64,000 nucleotides of DNA, from positions 1 to 64,000 of the forward strand of contig NZ_BBRI01000002.1 in NCBI RefSeq assembly GCF_002090075.1, given 5' to 3'. The stretch is from Demequina sp. NBRC 110052 (GTDB lineage: Bacteria > Actinomycetota > Actinomycetes > Actinomycetales > Demequinaceae). The first letter of the stretch is position 1. Every line of letters starts with the position of its first letter. Of the stretch, positions 1 through 10,473 are shown one piece after another. The notes beneath the pieces were generated by a model. It saw nothing but the letters and a program-made list of their open reading frames with translations. It searched no databases and was not told the origin of the DNA. A program made the position numbers and the translations under genes.

Positions 1-6
1 TTTAGT

Positions 7-40
7 ACGAAGGGCCGCCCAACGATGGGCGGCCCTTCGT
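7..40 (+). terminator. Rho-independent terminator of an upstream gene
   Basis: A perfect 15-bp GC-rich stem (7-21 with 26-40) closes on an ACGA loop and is followed by CGTTT. It lies just upstream of the first gene, so it most likely ends a transcription unit that lies outside the window to the left. Confidence 0.8.
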
Positions 41-54
41 CGTTTGCCTCACAA

Positions 55-60
55 TAGACA
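55..60 (+). promoter_or_regulatory. Possible -10 element for the Rv1691-like operon
   Basis: TAGACA lies directly after the upstream terminator and 26 bases before the ATG at 87, leaving room for a short leader with a weak GAGAACGGA ribosome site. No convincing -35 is visible. This is inferred from position and resemblance to other -10 elements in the window. Confidence 0.3.
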
Positions 61-86
61 TACCTGAACAGCGAGAACGGAACACC

Positions 87-2018
87 ATGCCCCACGATGA
101 CGAGCGCCCCCGCAGGGACGACAACGAGCGACGTCCCCGTCGCGACGGGCAGGGTCCCCGTTCTGGTTCGAACCGCAACGACGGCCGCCGTGGCGGTGAT
201 CGTCCGTACCGTTCGCGTGATGGCGAGCAGCGTTCGTACGGCAACCGTGATGGCGGCCAGCGCGCCGGTGGCGACCGCCCGTACCGTTCGCCCGACGGTG
301 AGCGTCGCCCCTACAACAACCGCAATGACCGTGACGGTCAGCAGCGTTCTGGCGGTGATCGTCCGTACCGTTCGCGTGATGGCGAGCAGCGTTCGTACGG
401 CAACCGTGACGGTGGCCAGCGCTCTGGTGGTGATCGCCCCTATCGCTCGCGTGATGGTGAGCAGCGTTCTGGCGGTGACCGCCCGTACCGTTCGCGTGAT
501 GGTGAGCAGCGTTCGTACGGCAACCGTGACGGTGGCCAGCGCTCTGGTGGTGACCGCCCGTACCGTTCGCGTGACGGTGAGCGTCGCCCGTACAACGACC
601 GCAATGGCCGTGATGGTCAGCAGCGTTCCGGTGGTGATCGTCCGTACCGTTCGCGTGATGGTGAGCGTCGCCCGTACAACGACCGCAATGACCGCGATGG
701 TCAGCAGCGTTCTGGTGGCGATCGCCCCTATCGCTCGCGTGATGGTGAGCGTCGCCCGTACAACGACCGCAATGACCGCGATGGTCAGCAGCGTTCTGGT
801 GGCGATCGCCCGTATCGTTCGCGTGACGGTGAGCAGCGCTCCGGTGGCGATCGCCCGTACCGTTCGCGTGACGGTGAGCGTCGCCCGTACAACGACCGCA
901 ATGACCGTGATGGTCAGCAGCGTTCCGGTGGCGATCGCCCGTATCGTTCGGGTGACGGTGAGCAGCGCTCGTTCGGCAATCGTGACAGCGGCCAGCGCTC
1001 TGGCGGCGACCGCCCCTATCGCTCGCGCGATGGCGAGCAGCGCTCCGGCGGTGATCGCCCGTACCGTTCGCGCGACGGTGAGCGCCGCCCGTACAACGAC
1101 CGCAATGGCGGTGATGGCGGCCGGCGTTCCTACGGCAACCGCGACGAGCGGGGCGACCGCGACAATAGGACGCGCGCGCCGCGTCGGGACGGCGGAGGAG
1201 AGGCACCGGCCTCGCGTCCGCCTCAGGCAGAGCGTGCGCTGCGCCCGCGCATCGATGCTCCGGAGATTCCCGAGGAGGTCACGTACGCCCAGCTCGACCG
1301 CGAGGTGCGCGCACGTCTGAGGACGCTCAGCAAGGACAATGCCGAGGATGTGGGCCGGCACCTCATCATGGCGGGGCATCTGATCGACACGGATCCTGAG
1401 CTCGCGTACCGTCACGCGCAGGTCGCTTCGCAGCGTGGGGGACGCGTGGACGTGGTGCGTGAGGCCGCGGCGCTGACCGCCTACGCGACGGGTCGCTACG
1501 CGGAAGCGCTCCGCGAGTTCCGTACGGTGCGCCGACTCAACGGCCTGCATGATCACCTGCCGCTCATGGCGGACTGCGAGCGCGGCCTGGGTCGGCCCGA
1601 GCGTGCGCTTGCGCTTGCTCAGGAGGACGGGGCGAAGTCTCTGGACGCGGTCGGTCGGGTCGAGCTTGAGATCGTCGTGGCTGGTGCGCGCCAGGATCTG
1701 GGCGAGGCCGATGCCGCACTCGTGCTTCTCAACCGCATCAAGGCACCGAACGAAGAGCTGCGGCTGCGCGTGCTCGAAGCTCGCGCGCAGACGCTCCGTG
1801 CTCTCGGCCGGGAGGACGAGGCGGCCGCCATCGAGGCGGAGCTGCCGGACCCTGCGGATGTCGAGGAACCTGAGGAGGACGTGATTCTCTACGACACGGC
1901 TGAGCTTCCCGAGGAGTTCGATGAGCACGACGGTGACGAGTCGGTCGAGGTCGCTGATGGTGACGGCGACATCGTGGGTGATGGCGCGACCCGGGGGAGC
2001 GAGGACGACGGCGAATGA
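87..2018 (+). CDS. Repeat-rich Arg/Gly/Tyr protein with C-terminal helical (TPR-like) domain, Rv1691-like
   Basis: 643 residues in three parts. Residues about 36-350 are low-complexity and basic, built from 13 copies of a GGDRPYRS-headed unit. Residues about 395-585 are helical with TPR-like pairs (for example an Ala-Tyr-Ala-Thr-Gly-Arg-Tyr-Ala-Glu-Ala-Leu stretch). The last 50 residues are strongly acidic. It is the first gene of the operon and its stop overlaps the next start by 4 bases. Position matches M. tuberculosis Rv1691, a TPR-like protein of unknown function, but the Arg/Tyr repeats are an elaboration. Such RGG-like, aromatic-spaced sequence is typical of RNA-binding or condensate-forming proteins; that role is inference. 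The start is the only ATG before the basic head. Confidence 0.85.
   Translation: MPHDDERPRRDDNERRPRRDGQGPRSGSNRNDGRRGGDRPYRSRDGEQRSYGNRDGGQRAGGDRPYRSPDGERRPYNNRNDRDGQQRSGGDRPYRSRDGEQRSYGNRDGGQRSGGDRPYRSRDGEQRSGGDRPYRSRDGEQRSYGNRDGGQRSGGDRPYRSRDGERRPYNDRNGRDGQQRSGGDRPYRSRDGERRPYNDRNDRDGQQRSGGDRPYRSRDGERRPYNDRNDRDGQQRSGGDRPYRSRDGEQRSGGDRPYRSRDGERRPYNDRNDRDGQQRSGGDRPYRSGDGEQRSFGNRDSGQRSGGDRPYRSRDGEQRSGGDRPYRSRDGERRPYNDRNGGDGGRRSYGNRDERGDRDNRTRAPRRDGGGEAPASRPPQAERALRPRIDAPEIPEEVTYAQLDREVRARLRTLSKDNAEDVGRHLIMAGHLIDTDPELAYRHAQVASQRGGRVDVVREAAALTAYATGRYAEALREFRTVRRLNGLHDHLPLMADCERGLGRPERALALAQEDGAKSLDAVGRVELEIVVAGARQDLGEADAALVLLNRIKAPNEELRLRVLEARAQTLRALGREDEAAAIEAELPDPADVEEPEEDVILYDTAELPEEFDEHDGDESVEVADGDGDIVGDGATRGSEDDGE
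192..1163 (+). repeat. In-frame tandem repeat array, 13 units of three lengths
   Basis: Each unit starts with codons for GGDRPYRS. Three modules alternate: A (25 codons, ends in YGNRDGGQRS), B (28 codons, contains RRPYNDRNDRDGQQRS) and C (15 codons, stops after RDGEQRS). The order is A-B-A-C-A-B-B-B-C-B-A-C-B with small changes in the first, second, eleventh and last copies. DNA identity between copies is very high, including at third codon positions, which points to recent expansion or gene conversion. Confidence 0.9.
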
Positions 2019-3028
2019 GTTCGTTGAGCGATCTCAAGGGCACGTCCGCGCCCCTGCAGGAGTTCCACGATGTGGCGCTCGTCGACCTTGACGGGGTCGT
2101 CTATCGCGGGCCGCACGCCGTGGAGTCCGCTCCGGAGGCGCTGGCCGACGCGCGGACTGCTGGCATGCGGGTCATGTACGTCACGAACAACGCCAACCGT
2201 CCGCCCTCGAGCGTCGCGGAGCACCTGACGTCACTCGGGATGCCGACGTCGACCGATGAGGTGATGACCGCTGCGCAGGCAGGCGCGCTGCTGCTCGCGC
2301 AGCAGCTGAAGGCACCCGCGCGGGTGCTGGTGGTCGGAGGCGAGGGGCTGCGCATTGCGGTCGCTGAGCTCGGCTACGAGATCGTGGAGTCCGCGGACGA
2401 TGCCCCCGACGCGGTGATCCAGGGCTTCAACCCTGACCTTCGCTGGCGGGACCTCGCGGAGGGCGCGTACGCGGTGCAGCGTGGCGCGATCCACGTGGCG
2501 ACCAACCTGGACCTCACGATTCCCAACGAACGCGGAATCGCGCCGGGAAACGGCGCGCTGGTGCAGGCCATCGTCACCGCGACTGGTGTACGTCCGCCAG
2601 CGGCAGGCAAGCCGGAGCCCGCGATGTTCCACCTCGCCGCGGAACGTGCGGGTGCGGAGAACCCGGTGATGATCGGCGACCGCCTCGACACAGACTTGCA
2701 GGGGGCCCGTGCGGCGGGCTATCGAGGCCTGCTGGTCCTGACCGGTGTCAATACGGCACGTGACGCCGTGCTGGCGCCGCCAGAGCACCGCCCGTCGTAC
2801 ATCGCGGAGGACCTCACGGGGCTTGCGCTGGCGCATCCCGCGCCCGTCCGCGAGGGGGACCGGTGGACAGTCGGTGGCGCGTCGGCTTCCGTCGAGGACG
2901 GCCGGCTCGTCGTGGCAGGAGGGTCGGCGATCGACCAGATCCGCGCGGCATGTGCTGCCGCATGGGCGAGTGCGGACGCAGGTCGACCGCTCGATCTTGA
3001 GTCGGTTCCTGACTTCGGAGTAGCCTGA
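2015..3028 (+). CDS. HAD-IIA family phosphatase, Rv1692-like
   Basis: 337 residues of the NagD/PGP (HAD-IIA) class. Motif I is VDLDGVVYRG near residue 23, motif II is TNNANR near 57, the motif III lysine sits in AAGKPEP, and motif IV is MIGDRLDTDLQGA. The M. tuberculosis counterpart Rv1692 is a glycerol-3-phosphate phosphatase, so dephosphorylation of glycerol 3-phosphate or a similar small phosphate is likely; substrate is inference. About 60 extra C-terminal residues follow the HAD core. The start overlaps the previous stop (ATGA), implying translational coupling. Confidence 0.9.
   Translation: MSSLSDLKGTSAPLQEFHDVALVDLDGVVYRGPHAVESAPEALADARTAGMRVMYVTNNANRPPSSVAEHLTSLGMPTSTDEVMTAAQAGALLLAQQLKAPARVLVVGGEGLRIAVAELGYEIVESADDAPDAVIQGFNPDLRWRDLAEGAYAVQRGAIHVATNLDLTIPNERGIAPGNGALVQAIVTATGVRPPAAGKPEPAMFHLAAERAGAENPVMIGDRLDTDLQGARAAGYRGLLVLTGVNTARDAVLAPPEHRPSYIAEDLTGLALAHPAPVREGDRWTVGGASASVEDGRLVVAGGSAIDQIRAACAAAWASADAGRPLDLESVPDFGVA
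3021..3026 (+). promoter_or_regulatory. Internal leaderless-type -10 (TAGCCT)
   Basis: TAGCCT overlaps the last codons of the HAD gene and ends 6 bases before the ATG at 3033. The spacing puts the predicted transcript start on or next to that ATG, as at many other genes in this window. Confidence 0.5.
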
Positions 3029-3032
3029 CACC

Positions 3033-3203
3033 ATGGGACAGATCAACGAGCACCGCAAGCCCCTGGGCGAGGTCGACTACCCGGATGAGGTCAAGAAGGC
3101 GTTGCGCTCGGTTACCGAGATGCCGTCGGACCTGAACGAGCAGGCGGAGTTCTTCGACAAGATTCAGGAGTCGCTCTCCTCGCGTCTGCGCGACGACAGC
3201 TGA
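3033..3203 (+). CDS. Small conserved-position protein, Rv1693-like (56 aa)
   Basis: This short ORF encodes 56 residues, starting MGQINEHRKPLGEVDYP and ending SRLRDDS. It fits between the HAD phosphatase and tlyA, exactly where M. tuberculosis has the similarly small Rv1693. The protein is mixed-charge and mostly helical, with no signal peptide or membrane segment. Function is unknown. The ATG is preceded by an internal -10 (3021-3026) rather than a clear ribosome site, and the stop is 7 bases before tlyA. Confidence 0.75.
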   Translation: MGQINEHRKPLGEVDYPDEVKKALRSVTEMPSDLNEQAEFFDKIQESLSSRLRDDS

Positions 3204-3210
3204 GGGGCGG

Positions 3211-4059
3211 ATGCGCCTCGACCGCGCTCTTCCTGAGCGTGGCCTCGCTCGGTCGCGCTCGCACGCCACCGAACTGATCCGCGCGGGGAGCGTCCGTGTG
3301 GACGGCGCCGTGGTCATCAAGCCCGCCTTCGACGTCTCGTCGGATTCGACTGTTGAGGTCGAAGCGCCGGCGGGGTACGTCTCCCGTGCGGCGTTCAAGC
3401 TCGCGGGGGCGCTGGATGCATGCGAGCCCTTGGGGCTCGACGTCACGGGCGCCCACGCACTCGACGCGGGCGCCTCGACGGGCGGGTTCACGCAGGTCCT
3501 CCTCGAGCGTGGCGTGGCCCACGTGCACGCCGTCGACGTGGGCCACGGACAGATCGCTCCGGCCATTGCGAGCGACCCTCGCGTCACGGTGCGCGAGGGT
3601 ATCAACGTTCGCGAGTTGACCGCGGCGGACGACGGTGCCGGCTGCGACCTTGTGGTCGCCGATCTGTCGTTCATCTCGCTTCAGTTGGTCGTTCCCGCGC
3701 TCGTGGACTTCGCCGCGCCGGATGCCCAGATGCTGCTCATGGTCAAGCCTCAGTTCGAAGTGGGCCGTGAGCGTCTGGGCAACGGTGGCGTCGTCACTGA
3801 CCCCGCACTCAGGATTGAGGCGGTCAGCGGCGTCATCGAAGCATGCGTGCGCGCGGGGCTTCACGTCCGCCACGTGGAACGCAGCTCCCTGCCTGGTCCG
3901 CACGGCAATGTGGAGTTCTTCGTGTGGGTCGGTGGTCCGTGGCAGGCTAGGACCGATATGGATGCGGACCCGGGCTGGCCCACTCTCGACGAGGATGAGG
4001 CGAGGGAGGCCGTGGTCCGCGAGGTGCTCAGCTCCGACGACGTGGGGAGGAACTCATGA
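3211..4059 (+). CDS. tlyA: TlyA, 16S/23S rRNA 2'-O-methyltransferase (hemolysin-like)
   Basis: 282 residues. An N-terminal S4 RNA-binding domain (about 1-60, LARSRSHATELIRAGSVRVDG) is followed by an FtsJ-type SAM methyltransferase fold with DAGASTGGFTQVLLERG, ADLSFISLQ and VKPQFEVG. TlyA in mycobacteria methylates cytidines of 16S and 23S rRNA and its loss gives capreomycin resistance. The start follows a GAGGGG ribosome site, and the end overlaps nadK by 4 bases (ATGA). The C-terminal 25 residues are acidic and probably flexible. Confidence 0.93.
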   Translation: MRLDRALPERGLARSRSHATELIRAGSVRVDGAVVIKPAFDVSSDSTVEVEAPAGYVSRAAFKLAGALDACEPLGLDVTGAHALDAGASTGGFTQVLLERGVAHVHAVDVGHGQIAPAIASDPRVTVREGINVRELTAADDGAGCDLVVADLSFISLQLVVPALVDFAAPDAQMLLMVKPQFEVGRERLGNGGVVTDPALRIEAVSGVIEACVRAGLHVRHVERSSLPGPHGNVEFFVWVGGPWQARTDMDADPGWPTLDEDEAREAVVREVLSSDDVGRNS

Positions 4060-4922
4060 CACGCAGGATCCTCATCGTCGCGAACCCGCATCGGGCTGAC
4101 ACGGTCGCTGCCGCTTCGGTCGCGCGTGCTGCGCTCACGAGTGCGGGCGTCGAGTCGTGCACGGCCTTCGACGCCGCGGTCGATGCGCCCATTGAGGCGG
4201 CGCTGGTGCTCGGCGGCGACGGCACGATGCTGCACGCCGCGCACCTGACACGTGACGCGGGCATACCGCTGCTGGGCGTCAACATGGGTCACGTGGGTTT
4301 CCTCGCCGAGCTCGAGCGAGACGACGTCGCGCACGCCGCGCAGCGTCTCGCGAGCGGCGACTATGAGGTGGAGGAGCGTGGGACGCTCGACGTGACGGTG
4401 ATCGCGCCCGACGGCTCTGCTGAGACCGCGTGGGCGCTCAATGAGGCCACGATCGAACGCGCGAACCCGCGCACGATGCTGGAGGTCGCCGTCGAGGTGG
4501 ATGGGCGACCGCTGTCGAGCTTCGGCTGCGACGGCGTGGTCGTCGCTACCGCGACTGGCTCGACTGCCCACGCGTTCTCCGGTGGAGGTCCCGTGCTGTG
4601 GCCGAACGTGGACGGCCTGCTGTTCGTGCCGCTGGCCGCACACGCACTGTTCGCGCGTCCTCTTGTCGTGGGACCCGACTCGGTGTTCGCGGTCGAGGTA
4701 GTCGAGCGGTCGTCGACCTCGGGCCATGTCGTCCTCGACGGTTCGCGGACCTTCGACCTTGCTCCCGGCGGTCGTGTCGAGGTCCGGTACGGATCGGAGA
4801 GGGTGCGTCTCGCTCGCATGTCCGATGCGCCGTTCACTGAGCGGCTCGTGCGGAAGTTCCACCTGCCCACGACCGGCTGGCGGGGCGATGGGCACGCGCG
4901 CGTGCACGAGGAGGAGCGCTAG
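4056..4922 (+). CDS. nadK: NAD kinase
   Basis: 288 residues. The enzyme phosphorylates NAD to NADP in the cytoplasm. Diagnostic motifs are GGDGTML near residue 50, NMGHVGFLAE near 75, and the NAD-site segment ATGSTAHAFSGGGP, where His and Gly replace the more common Tyr and Ala. It sits between tlyA and recN, with overlaps on both sides (4 bases upstream, 1 base downstream), as in mycobacteria and streptomycetes. Confidence 0.95.
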   Translation: MTRRILIVANPHRADTVAAASVARAALTSAGVESCTAFDAAVDAPIEAALVLGGDGTMLHAAHLTRDAGIPLLGVNMGHVGFLAELERDDVAHAAQRLASGDYEVEERGTLDVTVIAPDGSAETAWALNEATIERANPRTMLEVAVEVDGRPLSSFGCDGVVVATATGSTAHAFSGGGPVLWPNVDGLLFVPLAAHALFARPLVVGPDSVFAVEVVERSSTSGHVVLDGSRTFDLAPGGRVEVRYGSERVRLARMSDAPFTERLVRKFHLPTTGWRGDGHARVHEEER

Positions 4923-6610
4923 TGCTCCACGAGCTCTCGATCGAGAATCTGGGAGTCATCGAGTCGGCACGTCTCGAGCTCGGCCCCGGACTGACCTGCG
5001 TGACCGGTGAGACGGGTGCCGGGAAGACGATGGTCCTGACGGGGCTCGGCATGATCCTCGGATCGCGTTCCACACCGGCGACGGTGCGCACCGGTGCCGA
5101 GGCCGCTGTCGCCGAGGCCGTGGTGGACGTCGCTGCTGACTCGCCTGAGGCCGCGCAGCTGGACGAGGCTGGCGTTGCGCTCGATGACGACGGCACGGTC
5201 ATCGTGAGCCGGTCCGTCGGTGCGACGGTGCGCTCCCGCACCGTGATCGGTGGCCGCTCGGTTCCGCAGTCGGTGCTCGCGGAGGTCTCGTCCGCGTGGG
5301 TGACGGTGCACGGACAGGCGGATCAGCAGCGCCTGCGCAGCGGCGCCCATCAGCGGTCCCTGCTCGACGAGTACGCGGGGGAGAAGCACCTCGATGCGGT
5401 GCGGCGCGTCGGCGAGGCGTACGGCGCGTGGCGCGACGCGGTCCACGCGCTGGAAGCCATGGTGGAGGGTGCGGACGCCGCTCGTGCCGAGGCGGCACGC
5501 CTGCGCGACGACCTCGACGCCATCGACGAGGTGGGCCCTCAGCCGGGGGAGGACGACACTCTCGCATCTGAGGCCGCAGTGCTGCAGAACGCCGAGGCGG
5601 TGCGCGAGGGCGTGGCCGGTGCGCGCGAGGCCGTCGACGGCGAGGGCGAGTTCTCGCTGGTCGTCGCGGTCGAGGCAGCGCGGCGAGCCCTTGCCGAAGC
5701 GTCGCGCCACGATCCAGCGCTCGAGGAGCTTGAGCAGCGGCTCGCGGAGATCTCGTACTCGGCGGCCGACATTGCCACGGAGCTCGGCTCCTACCTGGAT
5801 CGCCTCGACGCCGACCCGATGCGGCTGGACGCCGTCCTCGAGCGCCGTTCGGCGCTGGCGGGCCTCATGCGACGACTCGGCACGGACTTCGAGGGAGTGC
5901 TCGAGCACCGCGAGCGCGCTGCCGCCCAGATCGCTGCGGATGAGGCGTGGGACGAGCGGCTTGACGAGCTGCGTGAGGGCGTGGCGGCCGCGCGTGCGTC
6001 CCTGGAGCGGCACGCGCGCGAGGTCACCGAGGGGCGCAGGACCGCCGCGGCGCAGCTCGCCGCAGACGTGGACGCGGAGCTCGACGGGCTCGCGATGCGG
6101 GACGCCAGCTTCGCAGTCGAGGTTGCGCCAGCGGAGCTGGGGCGTCACGGGGCGGATGAGGTGACCATGACGCTCGCGGGCCACGTCGGCGCCCCCGCGC
6201 TGCCGGTCGCGCAGGCGGCCTCGGGCGGCGAACTGTCGCGCGTGATGCTGGCGATCGAGGTATCCCTCGCGCGCCGCTCGCGCGCTCCGGGCCACACGTT
6301 CGTATTCGACGAGGTCGACGCGGGCGTCGGAGGCAAGGCCGCGCAGGCCGTCGGACGGCGTCTCGCGGAGCTCGCGCGGACCCACCAGGTGCTCGTGGTC
6401 ACCCACCTCGCGCAGGTCGCGGCGTTCGCCGACACGCACATCGTGGTGCAGAAGGCTTCGGACGGCGCCGTCACCCGCTCGCAGGTGCGTGCCGTCGAGG
6501 GCGAGGACCGTGTGCAGGAGGTCGCACGCCTGCTCTCGGGCCATGAGGACTCGGTGGCGGCACGCGCCCACGCATATGAGCTGTTGGAGGCCTCCACCGT
6601 GGCACGATGA
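4922..6610 (+). CDS. recN: DNA repair protein RecN
   Basis: 562 residues, SMC-like ATPase of double-strand break repair. Walker A is GETGAGKT at about 30-37, the middle holds long alternating Ala/Glu/Arg-rich coiled-coil stretches, and the C-terminal head has ASGGELSRVMLAIEV and the Walker B FVFDEVDAGVGG followed by VVTHLAQVAA. The GTG start shares its first base with the nadK stop (TAGTG), so the two are coupled. No LexA box was seen at this gene, so any SOS control would have to act on the whole operon. Confidence 0.94.
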   Translation: MLHELSIENLGVIESARLELGPGLTCVTGETGAGKTMVLTGLGMILGSRSTPATVRTGAEAAVAEAVVDVAADSPEAAQLDEAGVALDDDGTVIVSRSVGATVRSRTVIGGRSVPQSVLAEVSSAWVTVHGQADQQRLRSGAHQRSLLDEYAGEKHLDAVRRVGEAYGAWRDAVHALEAMVEGADAARAEAARLRDDLDAIDEVGPQPGEDDTLASEAAVLQNAEAVREGVAGAREAVDGEGEFSLVVAVEAARRALAEASRHDPALEELEQRLAEISYSAADIATELGSYLDRLDADPMRLDAVLERRSALAGLMRRLGTDFEGVLEHRERAAAQIAADEAWDERLDELREGVAAARASLERHAREVTEGRRTAAAQLAADVDAELDGLAMRDASFAVEVAPAELGRHGADEVTMTLAGHVGAPALPVAQAASGGELSRVMLAIEVSLARRSRAPGHTFVFDEVDAGVGGKAAQAVGRRLAELARTHQVLVVTHLAQVAAFADTHIVVQKASDGAVTRSQVRAVEGEDRVQEVARLLSGHEDSVAARAHAYELLEASTVAR

Positions 6611-7797
6611 GCCGCATGAGCCGAGACTCCTCCCGCGTCGCCTCCAGCGAGGTCGACGGCCTCATCCAGGGGCCCGCGCGCGTGGAGGGATCCCTGCGGG
6701 CGCTGCTGAGGCGCGTGCGGCCTGGAGACGTGGCAGTGATCGACGTGATGGACCTCGATGCCCGCTCGGCGGAGGCCCTCGCGGCTCGTCGACCGGCATG
6801 TGTGATCAACGCGCAGCGCACGCTCTCGGGGCGGTACCCGGCGGGCGGGGCGAAGGTGCTGCTCGATGCGGGCGTGGCGGTCGTCGACCACGCAGGCGGT
6901 GCCGTCCTCGGCATCAAGGACGGAGCCAGGGTCGCTGTAGACGCCGAGGGAACTGTGACGCGAGGCGGCACTGCGATCGCCAGCGGCGTGAGGCTCACGC
7001 AGGCTGACATCGACGACGCGACCGCGGCCGCGACGGAAGGCATGCACGTGCAGCTCGCGTCGTTCGCGGCCAACGCCATGGACCTCGTGGAGCACGAGGC
7101 TCCGCTTCTGCTCGAAGGCCATGGCCTGTCCGACGCCGTGCTCGAGGTCGAGGGTCGGCCGGTGCTGGTCGTCGCGCCCGGGTATCTCCACCAGAGGCGG
7201 CTGAAGGAGCTGCGTCCGTTCCTGCGCGATCACCGGCCGGCGATCATCGCGGTCGGCGAAGCAGCGCAGACCGTCCTGGATGGCGCCTATCCGGCCACGC
7301 TGATCGTGGGCGACGTGGAGCCGCTGGGGGAGCGCGCGCTCACCAAGGCGGGCCACGTCCTGCTGCACGACCCTGCCGGTGGAGAGGCAGGTGCGAGCCG
7401 CGTGGATGCTCTCGGCGTGCCCCACAGCGCCGTGTCCTCGACGCTGGCGAGCGAGGACCTCGCGATCCTTCTCGCGCACGCGGCGGGCGCTTCGGCGATC
7501 GTGACGATCGGCGTGCCTGCGACGCTGACGGAGCTGCTGGAGTCCGGGTCCGCCGAGGGCCGTCCTGGTGAGGGCGCGGGGACGTTCCTCGCGCGTCTGC
7601 AGACCGGTTCCCGCGTCGTGGACTCGACGGTGCTTGCGAGCCTGTACCGGCAGCGCTACCCGTGGTGGGTGCTATTCGCGCTGCTCGCCTCCGCGCTGCT
7701 CGCGCTGGGCGTGGCGATCTGGGTCACCCCTGGCGGCCAGTCGTGGATCGAAGGGGCGTGGCAGTCGCTCGCCCGCGCGATCGGACTCGACGCATGA
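6607..7797 (+). CDS. steA: SteA, septation-associated membrane protein (TPK-like)
   Basis: 396 residues. It has a cytoplasmic part with a thiamine-pyrophosphokinase-like fold (for example IVGDVEPLG) and one C-terminal membrane segment at about 353-375 (WWVLFALLASALLALGVAIW). It matches Rv1697, named SteA in Corynebacterium, where it acts with SteB in cell separation through control of RipA-type peptidoglycan hydrolases. The start overlaps recN (ATGA); a second ATG nine bases later is possible. It overlaps the next gene by 4 bases. Confidence 0.85.
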   Translation: MSRMSRDSSRVASSEVDGLIQGPARVEGSLRALLRRVRPGDVAVIDVMDLDARSAEALAARRPACVINAQRTLSGRYPAGGAKVLLDAGVAVVDHAGGAVLGIKDGARVAVDAEGTVTRGGTAIASGVRLTQADIDDATAAATEGMHVQLASFAANAMDLVEHEAPLLLEGHGLSDAVLEVEGRPVLVVAPGYLHQRRLKELRPFLRDHRPAIIAVGEAAQTVLDGAYPATLIVGDVEPLGERALTKAGHVLLHDPAGGEAGASRVDALGVPHSAVSSTLASEDLAILLAHAAGASAIVTIGVPATLTELLESGSAEGRPGEGAGTFLARLQTGSRVVDSTVLASLYRQRYPWWVLFALLASALLALGVAIWVTPGGQSWIEGAWQSLARAIGLDA

Positions 7798-8708
7798 CCT
7801 CGTTCCGCTACCACGTGGTCTCCCTGGCCGCCGTGTTCCTTGCTCTCGCGGTGGGCGTGGTCCTGGGCTCGGGGCCGATGCGCACGGCGCTGGTGGGGGA
7901 CCTGAACGACGAGGTCGACCGGCTTGAGGCGGAGGTCGCCGAGGGCGAGGCGCAGGTGGAGCAGGCGCAGCTGAGCGGCGTCGTCGGCGAGCAGTTCGCG
8001 ATGGAGGCCGAGCCGCTGCTGCTGGGCGGCACGCTCGACGGCGCGACCGTGGCTCTCGTCTCGGTGCTGGGCGCGACGACCGGTCAGGCTGACGCGGTGC
8101 GGGATGCGCTCGTCGTCGCGGGAGCCGAGGTGGTGGCGGACGTGACCCTGGATGAGGCGTGGACGGACGCCGGGCAGGCGCCGTTCCGTGCAGCGCTGGC
8201 GGACCAGCTCGGTGGTTCGGTCGGCGGCCTGGTGGGCGATGAGACGACCGACGAGGTGCTTGCGCTCGCGCTCGCGCAGGCGCTGCTCGCCGGCGAGGGC
8301 GAGCCGGGCGACGGACCACAGGTGCTGCTCGACCTGCTGCGGCAGGCTGAGCTCGTGGACGGCACCGTGACGTCGCCGGCGGAGTCGATCGTGATCGTGA
8401 GCGGCGACGTCGGATCGGACGACGACGCCCTCGCCGCGGCGTCGGGCATGGTCGCGCGCACCGTGGGCGTGCTGACGGGCGAGGCGACGGGGGCGGTGGT
8501 CGCTGGCGGGCCGGAGGCGCCAGGTGACCTGGCGTCCGCGGTTCGCAATAGTCCTGCTGCGGCAGGTGCGAGCACCGTCGTCGACGCGTTCACGACGTAT
8601 GGGCGGATCGCCGCTGCTCTTGCGCTCGCGGAGCAGCGCGACGGGGGCTCTGGCCACTACGGTGCGGGCGAAGGTCGCGACCTGATTCCCGCAGGAACGG
8701 CGGAGTGA
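7794..8708 (+). CDS. steB: SteB/MctB-family membrane-anchored periplasmic protein
   Basis: 304 residues. The start at 7794 overlaps the steA stop (ATGA) and places a signal-anchor immediately at residues 8-28 (VVSLAAVFLALAVGVVLGSG). A coiled coil follows (about 35-62, Glu/Ala/Val-rich), then a mixed extracellular domain. Rv1698 (MctB) in the same position was described as a copper-related outer-membrane protein, and in Corynebacterium SteB partners SteA in cell separation. With steA next to it, the septation role is the more likely one here. Confidence 0.8.
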   Translation: MTSFRYHVVSLAAVFLALAVGVVLGSGPMRTALVGDLNDEVDRLEAEVAEGEAQVEQAQLSGVVGEQFAMEAEPLLLGGTLDGATVALVSVLGATTGQADAVRDALVVAGAEVVADVTLDEAWTDAGQAPFRAALADQLGGSVGGLVGDETTDEVLALALAQALLAGEGEPGDGPQVLLDLLRQAELVDGTVTSPAESIVIVSGDVGSDDDALAAASGMVARTVGVLTGEATGAVVAGGPEAPGDLASAVRNSPAAAGASTVVDAFTTYGRIAAALALAEQRDGGSGHYGAGEGRDLIPAGTAE

Positions 8709-8748
8709 GCGCGGTCGTCGGCGAGTCCGGCGCGACGGCACCCCCTGA

Positions 8749-10470
<1,722 letters not shown>

Positions 10471-10473
10471 CGC

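Noticed and set aside
192..1163. Regular repeats considered as a CRISPR array
   Set aside because: Units keep a coding frame, have three lengths divisible by 3 and no unique spacers; no cas genes are present.
49..1206. 385-residue open frame on the minus strand opposite the repeat gene
   Set aside because: It is a mirror of the repeats, rich in His/Arg/Gly, with no ribosome site or recognisable domain; the repeat unit simply has no stop codon in that frame.
4919..6571. 550-residue open frame opposite recN
   Set aside because: Shadow frame with Arg/His/Leu bias and no domain.
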